From assembly GCA_937863215.1 (NCBI GenBank), contig CALMFQ010000437.1, positions 1 to 14,508 on the forward strand: a stretch of 14,508 nucleotides of DNA. Direction: 5' to 3'. The translations under genes and the position numbers were made by a program. The DNA comes from an uncultured Pseudomonadota bacterium. Lineage in GTDB: Bacteria > Pseudomonadota > Gammaproteobacteria > Burkholderiales > SCOH01. Shown piece after piece: positions 1 to 7,546 of this stretch; position 1 is the stretch's first letter, and the number at the start of each line of letters is the position of its first letter. The notes beneath the pieces are model-generated. The model had not been told where the DNA came from. It ran no database searches and saw only the letters and a program-made list of their open reading frames with translations.

Positions 1-81
1 GCAGGCAAGGCTGCAGACCGCTGCCAGAGCTGCGTTCAGGGCAGTGGCGCATACGGCGGGCAGAGGTTGCCCGTGCCGCGT

Positions 82-1536
82 TTACACCAGCACTACGTCG
101 AACTGCTCCTGGCTGTAAACCGTTTCCACCTGCAGCGAAATCGGCTTGCCGATGAAGTCGGCCAGTTGCGCCAGACTGTGCGACTCTTCATCGAGAAACA
201 TGTCGATCACCGATTGCGCTGCAAGAATGCGGTACTCCTTGGCATTGTACTGGCGCGCTTCGCGCAGGATTTCGCGCAGTACTTCGAAGCATACGGTTTG
301 CGCGGTCTTGATTTCGCCACGCCCCTGACAGGTCGGGCACGGCTCGCACAGCTGATGCGCCAGGCTTTCGCGGGTGCGTTTGCGGGTGATTTCCACCAGA
401 CCGAGGCTGGTAAAACCGTTGATGGTGATTTTGGTGCGGTCTTTCGCCAGTGCCTTGGTCAGCTCGGCCAGCACCGCCTGTCGGTGCTCTTCCAGCTCCA
501 TGTCGATGAAATCGACGATGATGATGCCGCCCAGATTGCGCAGCCGCAGCTGGCGGGCGATCACCTGAGTGGCTTCGAGATTGGTCTTGAAAATGGTTTC
601 GTCGAAGCTGCGCGTGCCGACAAAACCGCCGGTGTTGACGTCGATGGTGGTCATCGCCTCGGTCTGGTCGAGGATCAGGTAGCCGCCGAACTTGAGATTG
701 ACGCGGCGCGACAGTGCGCGCTCGATTTCCGCTTCCACGCCATGCAGCTCGAACAAGGGCCGGTCGCCGGTATAATGCTGTACCAGCGGCACGGCACGGG
801 CGACATAGGCATGGGCAAAGTCGCTCATTTTCTGGAAAGTTTCGCGTGAGTCGACCATTACCCGCTCGGTTTCCTGATTGACGAAGTCGCGCAGTACCCG
901 CATCGGCAGCGACAGATCCTGATACAGCAGCGATTGCGCCGGCATGGTTTGCGCCTTGGCGCGGATGTCTTCCCAGATGCGGCGCAGGTAGTCGATGTCG
1001 GCACGCAGCTCCTCATCGCTGGCCGATTCGGCGCTGGTGCGCAGGATGTAGCCATGCGGCGTATCCGGCGGCAGCAGCGACTCCAGCCGCTCGCGCAGGT
1101 GTTCGCGTTCTTCCTCGTCGGCAATGCGCTGCGAGATACCGATATGGTCTTCCTGCGGCAAATGCACCAGATAGCGCCCGGCAATACTGATCTGCGTCGA
1201 CAGGCGCGCGCCCTTGGTGCCGATCGGATCCTTGATCACTTGCACCAGTACCGTCTGGCCTTCAAACATCAATTGCTCGATGCGATGCGTGCCGGCCGGC
1301 AGCTGGCGCTGTTCGATCACGTCGGCAATATGCAGGAATGCGGCGCGCTCCAGGCCGATTTCGATGAACGCCGACTGCATGCCCGGCAGCACCCGGCGCA
1401 CCTGGCCGAGATAGATGTTGCCTACCAGCCCGCGATGGGCGGCGCGTTCCAGGTGGATTTCCTGCACCACACCTTCGCTCATTACCGCCACGCGCGCTTC
1501 CTGCGGGGTGACGTTGATCAGGATATTTTCTCTCAT
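82..1536 (-). CDS. rng: Ribonuclease G
   Basis: RNase G is an endoribonuclease of the RNase E/G family that matures the 5' end of 16S rRNA and cuts some mRNAs in the cytoplasm. The 484-aa protein is close to the usual ~489 aa and aligns by eye with E. coli RNase G along its whole length. An S1 RNA-binding domain covers about residues 38-120. The Mg-binding catalytic aspartates are D299 in TTIDVNTGG and D342 in VDFIDM, the same 43-residue spacing as D303/D346 of RNase E. A CPTC pair (C400, C403) matches the zinc link that holds the dimer together. The ending EQFDVVLV is typical of the family. There is no long disordered C-terminal scaffold, so this is RNase G and not RNase E. The ATG at 1536 overlaps the maf stop (ATGA), which suggests translational coupling. 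It is the last gene of the nadD-rng operon. Confidence 0.96.
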   Translation of the reverse strand: MRENILINVTPQEARVAVMSEGVVQEIHLERAAHRGLVGNIYLGQVRRVLPGMQSAFIEIGLERAAFLHIADVIEQRQLPAGTHRIEQLMFEGQTVLVQVIKDPIGTKGARLSTQISIAGRYLVHLPQEDHIGISQRIADEEEREHLRERLESLLPPDTPHGYILRTSAESASDEELRADIDYLRRIWEDIRAKAQTMPAQSLLYQDLSLPMRVLRDFVNQETERVMVDSRETFQKMSDFAHAYVARAVPLVQHYTGDRPLFELHGVEAEIERALSRRVNLKFGGYLILDQTEAMTTIDVNTGGFVGTRSFDETIFKTNLEATQVIARQLRLRNLGGIIIVDFIDMELEEHRQAVLAELTKALAKDRTKITINGFTSLGLVEITRKRTRESLAHQLCEPCPTCQGRGEIKTAQTVCFEVLREILREARQYNAKEYRILAAQSVIDMFLDEESHSLAQLADFIGKPISLQVETVYSQEQFDVVLV

Positions 1537-2126
1537 GCGCCCATTACCTCGATACCGAATTCACGCAACATGCATACGGTTTCCGCCAGCGGCAGGCCGA
1601 CGATGCCGGTGTAGCTGCCTTGTACTGCGTTGACGAACATCGCCGCCACGCCCTGAATGCCATAAGCACCGGCCTTGTCCATCGGTTCTCCGGAAATGAT
1701 GTAATGATCGATCTCGTTGGCCAGCAGGGTGCGAAACTGCACCGTACTGGTTGTGGTAGCCAGCGCACAACGCTCGCCCTGCTTGAGCGCAACCGAGGTC
1801 AGCACCTGGTGTTCGCGGCCGGACAACTGTTGCAGTATCCGGCGCGCATGCTCGGCCGACTCCGGCTTGCCGATGATCGTGCCATCCAGCACCACGGTGG
1901 TATCGGCGGCCAGCAGCGGCCGTTCCGGCAGGCCGAACTGTTTGACCTTGAGCCAGCCGGCCTCGGCTTTGTTGCGTGCCAGGCGCTCGGTATACGCCAG
2001 CGGCACCTCGCCCGGCAACGGCGTTTCGTCGATGTCGGTGCGCAGCACTTCGATCAGGATGCCGAGCTGCTCAAGCAGTTCGCGCCGACGAGGGCTGGCC
2101 GAGGCCAGATAGATATTGGTGCTCAT
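1533..2126 (-). CDS. maf: Maf nucleotide pyrophosphatase, YhdE type (dTTP/UTPase)
   Basis: Maf proteins hydrolyse non-canonical or excess nucleoside triphosphates to monophosphate and pyrophosphate. The 197-aa protein opens with the family signature LASASPRRRELL (residues 7-18). It has the catalytic-base motif AADT (D75), the block GEPMDKAGAYGIQG (147-159) and GSYTGIVGLPL (170-180). The DKAGAYGIQG block resembles E. coli YhdE, which acts on dTTP and UTP, more than the m7GTP-acting YceF branch; this subtype call rests on recall of those sequences. The ATG at 2126 is chosen because it places the signature at the usual distance from the N-terminus. It lies 2 bp after the rlmH stop and has no clear Shine-Dalgarno sequence, so it may be translated by coupling. 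The stop overlaps the rng start. Confidence 0.93.
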   Translation of the reverse strand: MSTNIYLASASPRRRELLEQLGILIEVLRTDIDETPLPGEVPLAYTERLARNKAEAGWLKVKQFGLPERPLLAADTTVVLDGTIIGKPESAEHARRILQQLSGREHQVLTSVALKQGERCALATTTSTVQFRTLLANEIDHYIISGEPMDKAGAYGIQGVAAMFVNAVQGSYTGIVGLPLAETVCMLREFGIEVMGA

Positions 2127-2128
2127 GT

Positions 2129-2599
2129 TTATTCGCGATGATAGGGATGATTGTTGAGCAGCGACCAGGCGCGGTACACCTGTTCGGCCAGCAGTACCCG
2201 CACCATACCGTGCGGCAGCGTCATTGCCGACAGCTGTAGCAGGCGCTCGGCACGCTGCTTGACCTCCGGATCGAGCCCGTCGGCTCCGCCGATGACGATT
2301 GCCACATCGCGCCCACCGCCCAGCCAATCGTTCAGATTCTGCGACAATCTGGCGGTGGTCCAGTTCTCGCCGCGCTCATCGAGCACGATCAGCCGCGCCG
2401 ATTGCGGCACAGCGGCAAGGATGCGAGTCTTTTCCGCCTCCATCACTTGCGCCGCAGTCTTGCCGCCGACACGCTTTTCCGGTTTGATTTCGGTCAGTGT
2501 CAGCGCGCATTCGCGCGGCAGGCGTTTGGCGTACTCGGCATAAGCCTCGTCAACCCAGCCGGGCATCTTGGTGCCGACCGCGAGCAAGTGGATTTTCAC
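2129..2599 (-). CDS. rlmH: 23S rRNA pseudouridine-1915 N3-methyltransferase
   Basis: RlmH is a SPOUT-class, SAM-dependent methyltransferase that makes m3-pseudouridine at position 1915 of 23S rRNA helix 69, acting on assembled 70S ribosomes. The 156-aa product matches the usual 155-160 aa. Visible family blocks are MKIHLLAVGTKMP at the start, LDERG (73-77), the SAM-binding glycine loop IGGADG (103-108), HGMVR (130-134), LAEQVYRA (137-144) and the C-terminal HPYHRE that reaches the active site. The start codon is GTG (2597-2599, read on the minus strand), fixed by the conserved MKI beginning; no good Shine-Dalgarno is visible. It sits 15 bp after rsfS and 2 bp before maf in the same operon. 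The neighbouring rsfS also acts on the ribosome, a pairing common in bacteria. Confidence 0.96.
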   Translation of the reverse strand: MKIHLLAVGTKMPGWVDEAYAEYAKRLPRECALTLTEIKPEKRVGGKTAAQVMEAEKTRILAAVPQSARLIVLDERGENWTTARLSQNLNDWLGGGRDVAIVIGGADGLDPEVKQRAERLLQLSAMTLPHGMVRVLLAEQVYRAWSLLNNHPYHRE

Positions 2600-2614
2600 G
2601 CCGGGCGATCGGGA

Positions 2615-2983
2615 TCAGTGGTCACGCCAGTTGGCCGCCTGCTGCGGAACAAACGCCGGCTTCTGACCGCCCCACAGGCCTTCGATATTGTAATAATCGC
2701 GCACCGCCGGCTGCATGACATGCACTACTACGTTGCCGCAATCGACCAGTACCCATTCGCCGGTCTGTTCGCCTTCGACGCCAATGATGTCGCCGCCGGC
2801 TTCCTTGACCTTTTCGCGTACGTTATTGGCCAGTGCCTTGACCTGGCGGTTGGAGTCGCCGCTGGCGATGATCAGGCATTCGAACAGCGAGCTGAGTTTG
2901 CTCACGTCCAGGGTGAGAATGTCCTTGGCCTTGATGTCTTCCAGGGCATCGATGGCGAGTTTTTTCAGGTTTTCAGTATCCAT
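2615..2983 (-). CDS. rsfS: Ribosomal silencing factor RsfS
   Basis: RsfS (formerly YbeB/Iojap) binds ribosomal protein uL14 on the 50S subunit and blocks joining with 30S, lowering translation in stationary phase or starvation. The protein is 122 aa from the ATG at 2983. Family blocks visible are the region DILTLDV (21-27), IASGDSNRQVKALA (39-52), GEWVLVDCG (75-83), VVVHVMQP (85-92) and the R-x-x-Y-x-x-E-x-L-W ending (95-104), followed by a short polar tail. A longer frame opens at 3043 inside nadD, but the conserved region begins at the 2983 methionine, so that start is preferred. The gene begins 16 bp after the nadD stop, which fits co-transcription, as in many proteobacteria. Confidence 0.94.
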   Translation of the reverse strand: MDTENLKKLAIDALEDIKAKDILTLDVSKLSSLFECLIIASGDSNRQVKALANNVREKVKEAGGDIIGVEGEQTGEWVLVDCGNVVVHVMQPAVRDYYNIEGLWGGQKPAFVPQQAANWRDH

Positions 2984-2999
2984 GCAGTGCTTAGGCTTT

Positions 3000-3662
3000 T
3001 CAGATATATAGTTTCTGGTTCCGGATAAAGTCGATGACTGCATCCGGCAATAAGTAACGCGGGCTGTTGCCGCGGCGGAACATCTGCCGCAGTGCAGTGG
3101 CGGAAATCTCCAGTTGCGTTACCGTCAGCGCTGCGATGCCGCCCGCAGGCATCTGGCGCAATGCAGCGACATCGTCCTGACGGCGCTGGCGCAACTGCTG
3201 CCGCAATTCGTCCGGCATGCGTGCTTCCCAGTCTGCTGCGGCAAAGCCGGGGCGCTGCGCCACGACGATGTGTGCCAGCTCGAACAACTGTTGCCAGCGG
3301 CTCCAGCTGCTCAAGCCAAGAAATGCATCGGTTCCGGTCAGCAGCAGCAGCGGGGTATGCGGCCCGTATTCGGCACGCAGTTCAGCCAGCGTGTCGATCG
3401 TGTAGCAATGCCCGTTGCGTCTGACTTCGCGCGCATCCACCTGCAGCACCGGGTGCGTGCCAACCGCCAGCCGCGCCATCTGCAGGCGCTGTTCGGCGCT
3501 GACCGCAGGGGTAGCGCGGTGCGGCGGCGAGCCGGTCGGAATCAGGTGTAGATGCGCCAGTCCGGCGGACTCGGCCAGTTCTTCGGCAATACGTAAATGG
3601 CCGTAATGAATGGGATCGAACGTGCCGCCAAACACGCCGACAGGAGATTTCGCCTGGTGCAT
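3000..3662 (-). CDS. nadD: Nicotinate-nucleotide adenylyltransferase
   Basis: NadD joins nicotinate mononucleotide with ATP to form nicotinate adenine dinucleotide, the step before NAD synthetase. The 220-aa product compares with 213 aa in E. coli. The nucleotidyltransferase signature FGGTFDPIHYGH (11-22) holds the HxGH-type motif (H19, H22). The blocks CYTIDTL (86-92), TGTDAFLGLSSW (109-120) and ISATALR (186-192, the ISSTxxR ATP-binding motif) follow in the right order. The frame is open back to 3722, but the ATG at 3662 puts the signature where the family has it. A TATAAT box lies six bases before this ATG, and no Shine-Dalgarno sequence is seen, so the transcript may begin at or very near the start codon. 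It heads the tight nadD-rsfS-rlmH-maf-rng series. Confidence 0.95.
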   Translation of the reverse strand: MHQAKSPVGVFGGTFDPIHYGHLRIAEELAESAGLAHLHLIPTGSPPHRATPAVSAEQRLQMARLAVGTHPVLQVDAREVRRNGHCYTIDTLAELRAEYGPHTPLLLLTGTDAFLGLSSWSRWQQLFELAHIVVAQRPGFAAADWEARMPDELRQQLRQRRQDDVAALRQMPAGGIAALTVTQLEISATALRQMFRRGNSPRYLLPDAVIDFIRNQKLYI

Positions 3663-3668
3663 CGGCGA

Positions 3669-3674
3669 ATTATA
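3669..3674 (-). promoter_or_regulatory. Perfect -10 box before nadD
   Basis: On the minus strand this reads TATAAT, followed by six bases and then the nadD ATG. With the usual 6-7 base gap the transcript would start at or within a base of the start codon. I see no convincing -35 element at 16-18 bp spacing and no TGn extension, so the promoter call rests on the -10 box and its position in the 103-bp gap upstream of the operon. Confidence 0.5.
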
Positions 3675-3765
3675 GCTTTTTAGCGCCGCGAACCGGCGAA
3701 CAGTGTGCAATCGGCGCGACAATTCGCCCGCTGCAGGCCCGGCAGCCGCTCTGGCAACGCCGCGA

Positions 3766-5004
3766 TCAGAAACCCAGGCGCCACTGCAGATAGCCGACCA
3801 GGCCGCCCAGCACCACGCCGAGCGCGATCAGAATCCATTCGTCTTCCTTGAACACCGGGTGCAGCATGTCCTCGAAATCCTTGACCGGCATCTGTTCCAG
3901 CTTGGTGCGCAGGGTGTTTTCGATATCCAGCACTTTGCGGCTGTAATTGTGCAGCGGTGTGACCACCGTCGGTACTTCCGCCATCAGCCGGTCGACGGCA
4001 CGGTTTTTCATCTCGACATAGCGCTGGGTGCCGATCATGTACTCGATGAACGGCATCATCTGCTCGGTCTGCCGGTCCAGTGCCGCCTTGACGTGCTTGG
4101 AAATGATGCGGAACAGGCCGTCCGACAGCGGGCCCTTGAGAATCGCGTCAACAATGTTCTGCGTATTCAGCAGTTCCTCGGCCACCATCTTGCTGTAGGC
4201 GGCGGCGACTTCCTTCTGCCGACGCATGAACAGGCCGTGCAGCATAAACGGCCCGAAGCGGCGCGGCTGCTTCGGGTTGAAAATCATCACGATTGCCAGC
4301 CAGTTGATGAAACCGCCCACCACTGCCCCGCCGACCGTGAGAAACCACCACGGTTGTACATAAAACCACACCAGCATCTGCAGGATGCCGAACGGAATGC
4401 CGAAAATCAGCCCGGAAAATTCGATGAACTGGAATTCCTTTTTGCCCACGGTAAGGAATACCCGGTTGAGCAGGTCGACGTCGCGCTTGCAGGCATCCAC
4501 TACCATGGTGCGCAAATCCAGCACTTCGGCCGGATTGGCGCGGATTTCCTCGAGAATGTCGGCCACCACCTGTGGCGCATCCTGCTGCATTTTGGCTATC
4601 GCCAACGCACGGGCTTCTTCGGGCAGGTTATCCCACACCGCCGGGGCGTATTCGGAAACGGTTTCGGCAATCAGTTGCGGCAGGATGTTGGTCAGCGGAT
4701 CGTGCATCTGCGTCGCCATTTCCTTCGGATCCAGCTTGGCGAACAGGTCTTCGAGCCGCAACAGCTTGGTCAGGATGATGTCGATCGCCATCCCGGCCAT
4801 TTTTTCCGCTTTGCGCGGTACGATGCCTTGCCAGCCCAGATATGGAGGCAAGCCGATGAAGCGACGCGGATAGAAGGTGAGTTTGATCGCTTTCCAGTTG
4901 GTGAACCAGCCAATGAAAGCACCGACGAACGGAATCGCCAGGTACGACCAGCGGTCGGGCCCGGTCAGACACTCGACGGCGCGTTGCCACAAGGCATCGA
5001 CCAT
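3766..5004 (-). CDS. DUF445 family membrane protein
   Basis: The 412-aa product resembles DUF445 (YheB-like) membrane proteins, whose function is not established. A hydrophobic segment lies at about 20-42 and ends in the motif GWFTNWKAIKLTFYP. A hydrophobic hairpin at about 196-243 ends in the related motif GGFINWLAIVMIFNP. A last helix follows at about 389-407, after the typical FKEDEW. The two N-W-x-A-I motifs suggest an internal duplication. The long stretches between membrane segments (about 60-190 and 250-385) are charged and helical-looking. The ATG at 5004 has a good AGGAG Shine-Dalgarno sequence (5011-5015) six bases upstream. It sits between the proA/DUF2804 pair and nadD, with its own candidate promoter and a 103-bp gap to nadD, so it may be transcribed on its own. 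The fold class is fairly sure; no biochemical role can be given. Confidence 0.88.
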   Translation of the reverse strand: MVDALWQRAVECLTGPDRWSYLAIPFVGAFIGWFTNWKAIKLTFYPRRFIGLPPYLGWQGIVPRKAEKMAGMAIDIILTKLLRLEDLFAKLDPKEMATQMHDPLTNILPQLIAETVSEYAPAVWDNLPEEARALAIAKMQQDAPQVVADILEEIRANPAEVLDLRTMVVDACKRDVDLLNRVFLTVGKKEFQFIEFSGLIFGIPFGILQMLVWFYVQPWWFLTVGGAVVGGFINWLAIVMIFNPKQPRRFGPFMLHGLFMRRQKEVAAAYSKMVAEELLNTQNIVDAILKGPLSDGLFRIISKHVKAALDRQTEQMMPFIEYMIGTQRYVEMKNRAVDRLMAEVPTVVTPLHNYSRKVLDIENTLRTKLEQMPVKDFEDMLHPVFKEDEWILIALGVVLGGLVGYLQWRLGF

Positions 5005-5085
5005 GCACTTCTCCTCGTTTTATCCGGCAGCATCTCTATGGATGCTTGCGCTTTTTTGTGTTCTACAATCCTACCGACCGGGCGA

Positions 5086-5115
5086 ATAATGCCAGATGAA
5101 TAGCAATATCGGCAA
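5086..5115 (-). promoter_or_regulatory. Candidate promoter for the DUF445 gene
   Basis: On the minus strand TTGCCG (5110-5115) and CATTAT (5086-5091) are 18 bp apart, about 80 bp before the DUF445 start codon. They lie just beyond the hairpin that ends the upstream unit, a natural place for a new promoter. The match to consensus is only moderate. Confidence 0.3.
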
Positions 5116-5119
5116 ATGC

Positions 5120-5149
5120 AAAGGGCGCCGCCCAATGGCGACGCCCTTT
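5120..5149 (-). terminator. Hairpin after the DUF2804 gene
   Basis: An 8-bp stem AAAGGGCG/CGCCCTTT (5120-5127 with 5142-5149) is extended by two more pairs past one C-A mismatch and closes on an 8-base loop. It begins 23 bp beyond the DUF2804 stop on the minus strand. The following bases are only moderately T-rich, so it may be a modest terminator of the proA-DUF2804 unit or a transcript-end stabiliser. Confidence 0.55.
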
Positions 5150-5172
5150 CCGAACAGCTGCAGTGCCGGTGT

Positions 5173-6201
5173 TTACCAGCGCGCGCGATGGTCTTCGGTT
5201 ACTCCCAGCAGATTGGTGACAATCGTCGGTGCATCGTGCCGGCTGGCGCGCACCTGCCCGGAGAACACCCCGATCGGCTGAATGTAGTCGCTGGCGGCGA
5301 TCAACAGGTTCTTGTTTTCGCGCCGCGCACCGTGCGGTTCGAAGGTCAGGTCGAGCAGGCCGTCATCGGTTGCCACATGCCACGGCTGCATTGGCCGTTT
5401 CGGGTCGAAGTCGAATTGCGCCGCGCCCAGCGGCACCATGCGGCCATTGAGCCAGAGAATGTTCTCGTGCGCGCCATTGAAACCGGACTGCAGATTGAAT
5501 CCCAGCTGCGGGCAATGCGCCGATGCCCAGCGCCATGCAGTGTGGCGTGCCAGCAGTCCGTTGGTGTAATCGAGGCTGGCACTGTAGCCATGCAGATCGA
5601 AGCGTTTGTCGAGACATTCGGCCAGCCCACTGACGCGCAGGCAGGCGGATTTCTGCGTGCAATTGGCAACGCCGTTCTGGATCGGAATCACCGCCGACAG
5701 CGTCGGTGCGGCCGGCGCGGCGTCCAGTTCGGCATCGATACGCAGACCGCGGATATCCAGCTTGAGTGCGAACGCCGCACTGCCGGGCGGGCGCGCCAGC
5801 ATGATCTCGCCGCCGGGCCCCTTGAAACGGGCAAAAGCGCCTGCGCCACCATGCTGGTTGACCTTGACGCTGACGCCGGGAATCCCCATTGCCGAGAAAT
5901 CCACCAGTACGCGTCGCTGTTCGCGATCGAACAGATAGGCAAATGCCGATGCGGCCCAGCCGGCATCGACGATGGCCAGACCGATAAAGCATTCGGCGCC
6001 GGCGATACCGACATATTGCCAACGCTTGTGGTGCAAGCGCTGCCACAGGCTGGAGCGCTTGAACGCACCGCTCAGCCCGTTCCATTCGACTGCGCCGATA
6101 TTGCCGGCATAGCCGCCAAACGCCGGCGAACCATCTGCCAGCAACACGCCTGCCGGTGCCGGAAGTAAGCCGTGGCCGGGCTCAGACACGGACATGGCCA
6201 T
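5173..6201 (-). CDS. DUF2804 domain-containing protein
   Basis: The 342-aa product resembles DUF2804 proteins, an uncharacterised family. The blocks I recognise are KRWQYVGI (59-66), FIGLAIVDAGWAASAFAYLFD (starting at 72) and RHTAWRWAS (219-227). The rest is rich in aromatic residues and short alternating strand-like segments, which suggests a beta-rich fold. There is no signal peptide and no clear membrane helix. It starts inside the end of proA: the ATG at 6201 overlaps proA by 20 bp and a second ATG at 6195 overlaps by 14 bp. The first is kept because a weak GGTGG lies upstream of it. The overlap implies co-transcription and perhaps coupling with proA, but nothing in the sequence ties it to proline synthesis. 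The family call is from memory of conserved blocks; function is unknown. Confidence 0.8.
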   Translation of the reverse strand: MAMSVSEPGHGLLPAPAGVLLADGSPAFGGYAGNIGAVEWNGLSGAFKRSSLWQRLHHKRWQYVGIAGAECFIGLAIVDAGWAASAFAYLFDREQRRVLVDFSAMGIPGVSVKVNQHGGAGAFARFKGPGGEIMLARPPGSAAFALKLDIRGLRIDAELDAAPAAPTLSAVIPIQNGVANCTQKSACLRVSGLAECLDKRFDLHGYSASLDYTNGLLARHTAWRWASAHCPQLGFNLQSGFNGAHENILWLNGRMVPLGAAQFDFDPKRPMQPWHVATDDGLLDLTFEPHGARRENKNLLIAASDYIQPIGVFSGQVRASRHDAPTIVTNLLGVTEDHRARW

Positions 6202-7438
6202 CGCCCAGCACCACCCATTTCTGGCTGGTCAGGCCATCCAGCCCCACCGGGCCGCGCGCGTGGATCTTGTCGGTGGAAATGCCGATTTCGGCACCCAGGC
6301 CATACTCGAAACCGTCGGCAAAACGCGTCGATGCATTCACCATTACCGAGCTGGAATCGACCTCGCGCAGGAAACGCCGCGCTTTGGTGTAATTTTCGGT
6401 GACGATCGCATCGGTATGTTGCGAGCCGTAGGTGTTGATGTGGTCGATCGCTTGATCCAGATCGGCTACCAGCTTGATCGACAAAATCGGCGCATTGTAT
6501 TCGGTAGCCCAATCCTCTTCGGTCGCGGCAATGGCGTCCGGCAGAATGTCGCGGGTTGCCGGGCAAGCGCGCAGTTCCACGCCCTTGTCGCGATAAATCT
6601 GTGCCAGCGGCGGCAGGATCAGCTCGGCGACATTTTCGTTCACCAGCAGCGTTTCCATGGTGTTGCACGGGGCAAAACGCTGGGTCTTGGCATTGTCGGC
6701 CACGCGGATGGCTTTTTCCGGATCGGCTTCATCGTCGATGTACACATGGCACACGCCATCCAGATGCTTGATCACCGGCACCCGCGCCTCGGCCGAGATG
6801 CGCGCGATCAGGCTCTTGCCGCCACGCGGCACGATTACGTCGACATATTGCGGCATGGTGATCAGCTCGCCGACTGCGGCGCGGTCGGTGGTTTCAACCA
6901 CCTGTACTGCCGTTTCCGGCAGGCCGGCGGCGGCAAGGCCTTCGCGCACGCAAGCGGCAATCGCCTGGTTCGACAGGATTGCTTCCTTGCCGCCGCGCAG
7001 GATTGCCGCATTGCCGGATTTAAGGCACAGGCCGGCGGCATCGGCGGTCACGTTCGGCCGCGCTTCGTAGATGATGCCGATCACACCCAGCGGTACACGC
7101 ATCTTGCCAACCTGGATACCGGTCGGGCGGAATTTCAGCTCGGTCATTTCGCCGACCGGATCGGCCAGCGTGGCTATCTGGCGCAGGCCTTCCGCCATCG
7201 ATGCGACGGTTTTCGGGTTCAGCGCCAGCCGGTCGAGCATTGCTTCATCCAGGCCGGCAGCGCGGGCATTGGTCAGATCCTGTTGATTGGCGGCAATCAG
7301 TTTGGCGGCATCGCGGTCGATGGCATCGGCCATCGCGTTCAGCGCCCGGTTCTTTGCATGGGTATCGGCACGGGCCATGGCGCGCGACGCGGCGCGGGCC
7401 TGCTGGCCGATCTGTTGCATATAGGCTTTGATGTCCAT
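6182..7438 (-). CDS. proA: Gamma-glutamyl phosphate reductase
   Basis: ProA reduces L-glutamyl 5-phosphate with NADPH to glutamate 5-semialdehyde, the second step of proline synthesis, in the cytoplasm. The 418-aa length matches E. coli (417). Visible blocks are VPLGVIGIIYEARPNVT (starting at 115), the glycine-rich LRGGKEA (147-153), VIVPRGG (201-207), the active-site segment KTQRFAPCNTMETLL with the catalytic cysteine C258, VDSSSVMVNASTRF (360-373) and KIHARGPVGL (391-400). The ATG at 7438 is preferred over one at 7447, because AGGA lies 8 bases before the former and directly against the latter. A candidate promoter lies 36 bp upstream. The gene is transcribed away from pilS. proB is not in the window. 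Confidence 0.96.
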   Translation of the reverse strand: MDIKAYMQQIGQQARAASRAMARADTHAKNRALNAMADAIDRDAAKLIAANQQDLTNARAAGLDEAMLDRLALNPKTVASMAEGLRQIATLADPVGEMTELKFRPTGIQVGKMRVPLGVIGIIYEARPNVTADAAGLCLKSGNAAILRGGKEAILSNQAIAACVREGLAAAGLPETAVQVVETTDRAAVGELITMPQYVDVIVPRGGKSLIARISAEARVPVIKHLDGVCHVYIDDEADPEKAIRVADNAKTQRFAPCNTMETLLVNENVAELILPPLAQIYRDKGVELRACPATRDILPDAIAATEEDWATEYNAPILSIKLVADLDQAIDHINTYGSQHTDAIVTENYTKARRFLREVDSSSVMVNASTRFADGFEYGLGAEIGISTDKIHARGPVGLDGLTSQKWVVLGDGHVRV

Positions 7439-7473
7439 CGGCGGCATCCTGAAATAGCGGCAGAAAGGCCTTG

Positions 7474-7504
7474 ATTGTAGCGCAGCCGGGCAAAGATCAG
7501 TCAA
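7474..7504 (-). promoter_or_regulatory. Candidate sigma-70 promoter for proA
   Basis: On the minus strand TTGACT (7499-7504) and TACAAT (7474-7479) are 19 bp apart. That spacing is slightly long but both boxes are good. Transcription would start near 7467, giving a leader of about 30 bases that includes the AGGA ribosome site. Confidence 0.45.
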
Positions 7505-7533
7505 TCGCCGCCGAGGCAGCGGCAAATCCTGCA

Positions 7534-7539
7534 TACAAT
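7534..7539 (+). promoter_or_regulatory. Candidate -10 box before pilS
   Basis: TACAAT lies seven bases before the ATG at 7547. No matching -35 box is seen at 16-18 bp. If real, the message would begin at or next to the first ATG and might use the second one at 7565. Weak evidence. Confidence 0.25.
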
Positions 7540-7546
7540 TGAACAA

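Noticed and set aside
1..81. Hydrophobic alanine/leucine-rich minus-strand reading after rng that resembles a signal peptide
   Set aside because: It is simply the rng frame continued past its stop, with no ATG, GTG or TTG start before the hydrophobic part; the window ends before anything can be confirmed.
3703..5103. Long plus-strand open frame of 466 codons opposite the DUF445 gene
   Set aside because: It is a shadow of the G+C-rich minus-strand gene: composition is histidine/glutamine/arginine-rich without any domain, while the other strand has clear motifs and a ribosome site.
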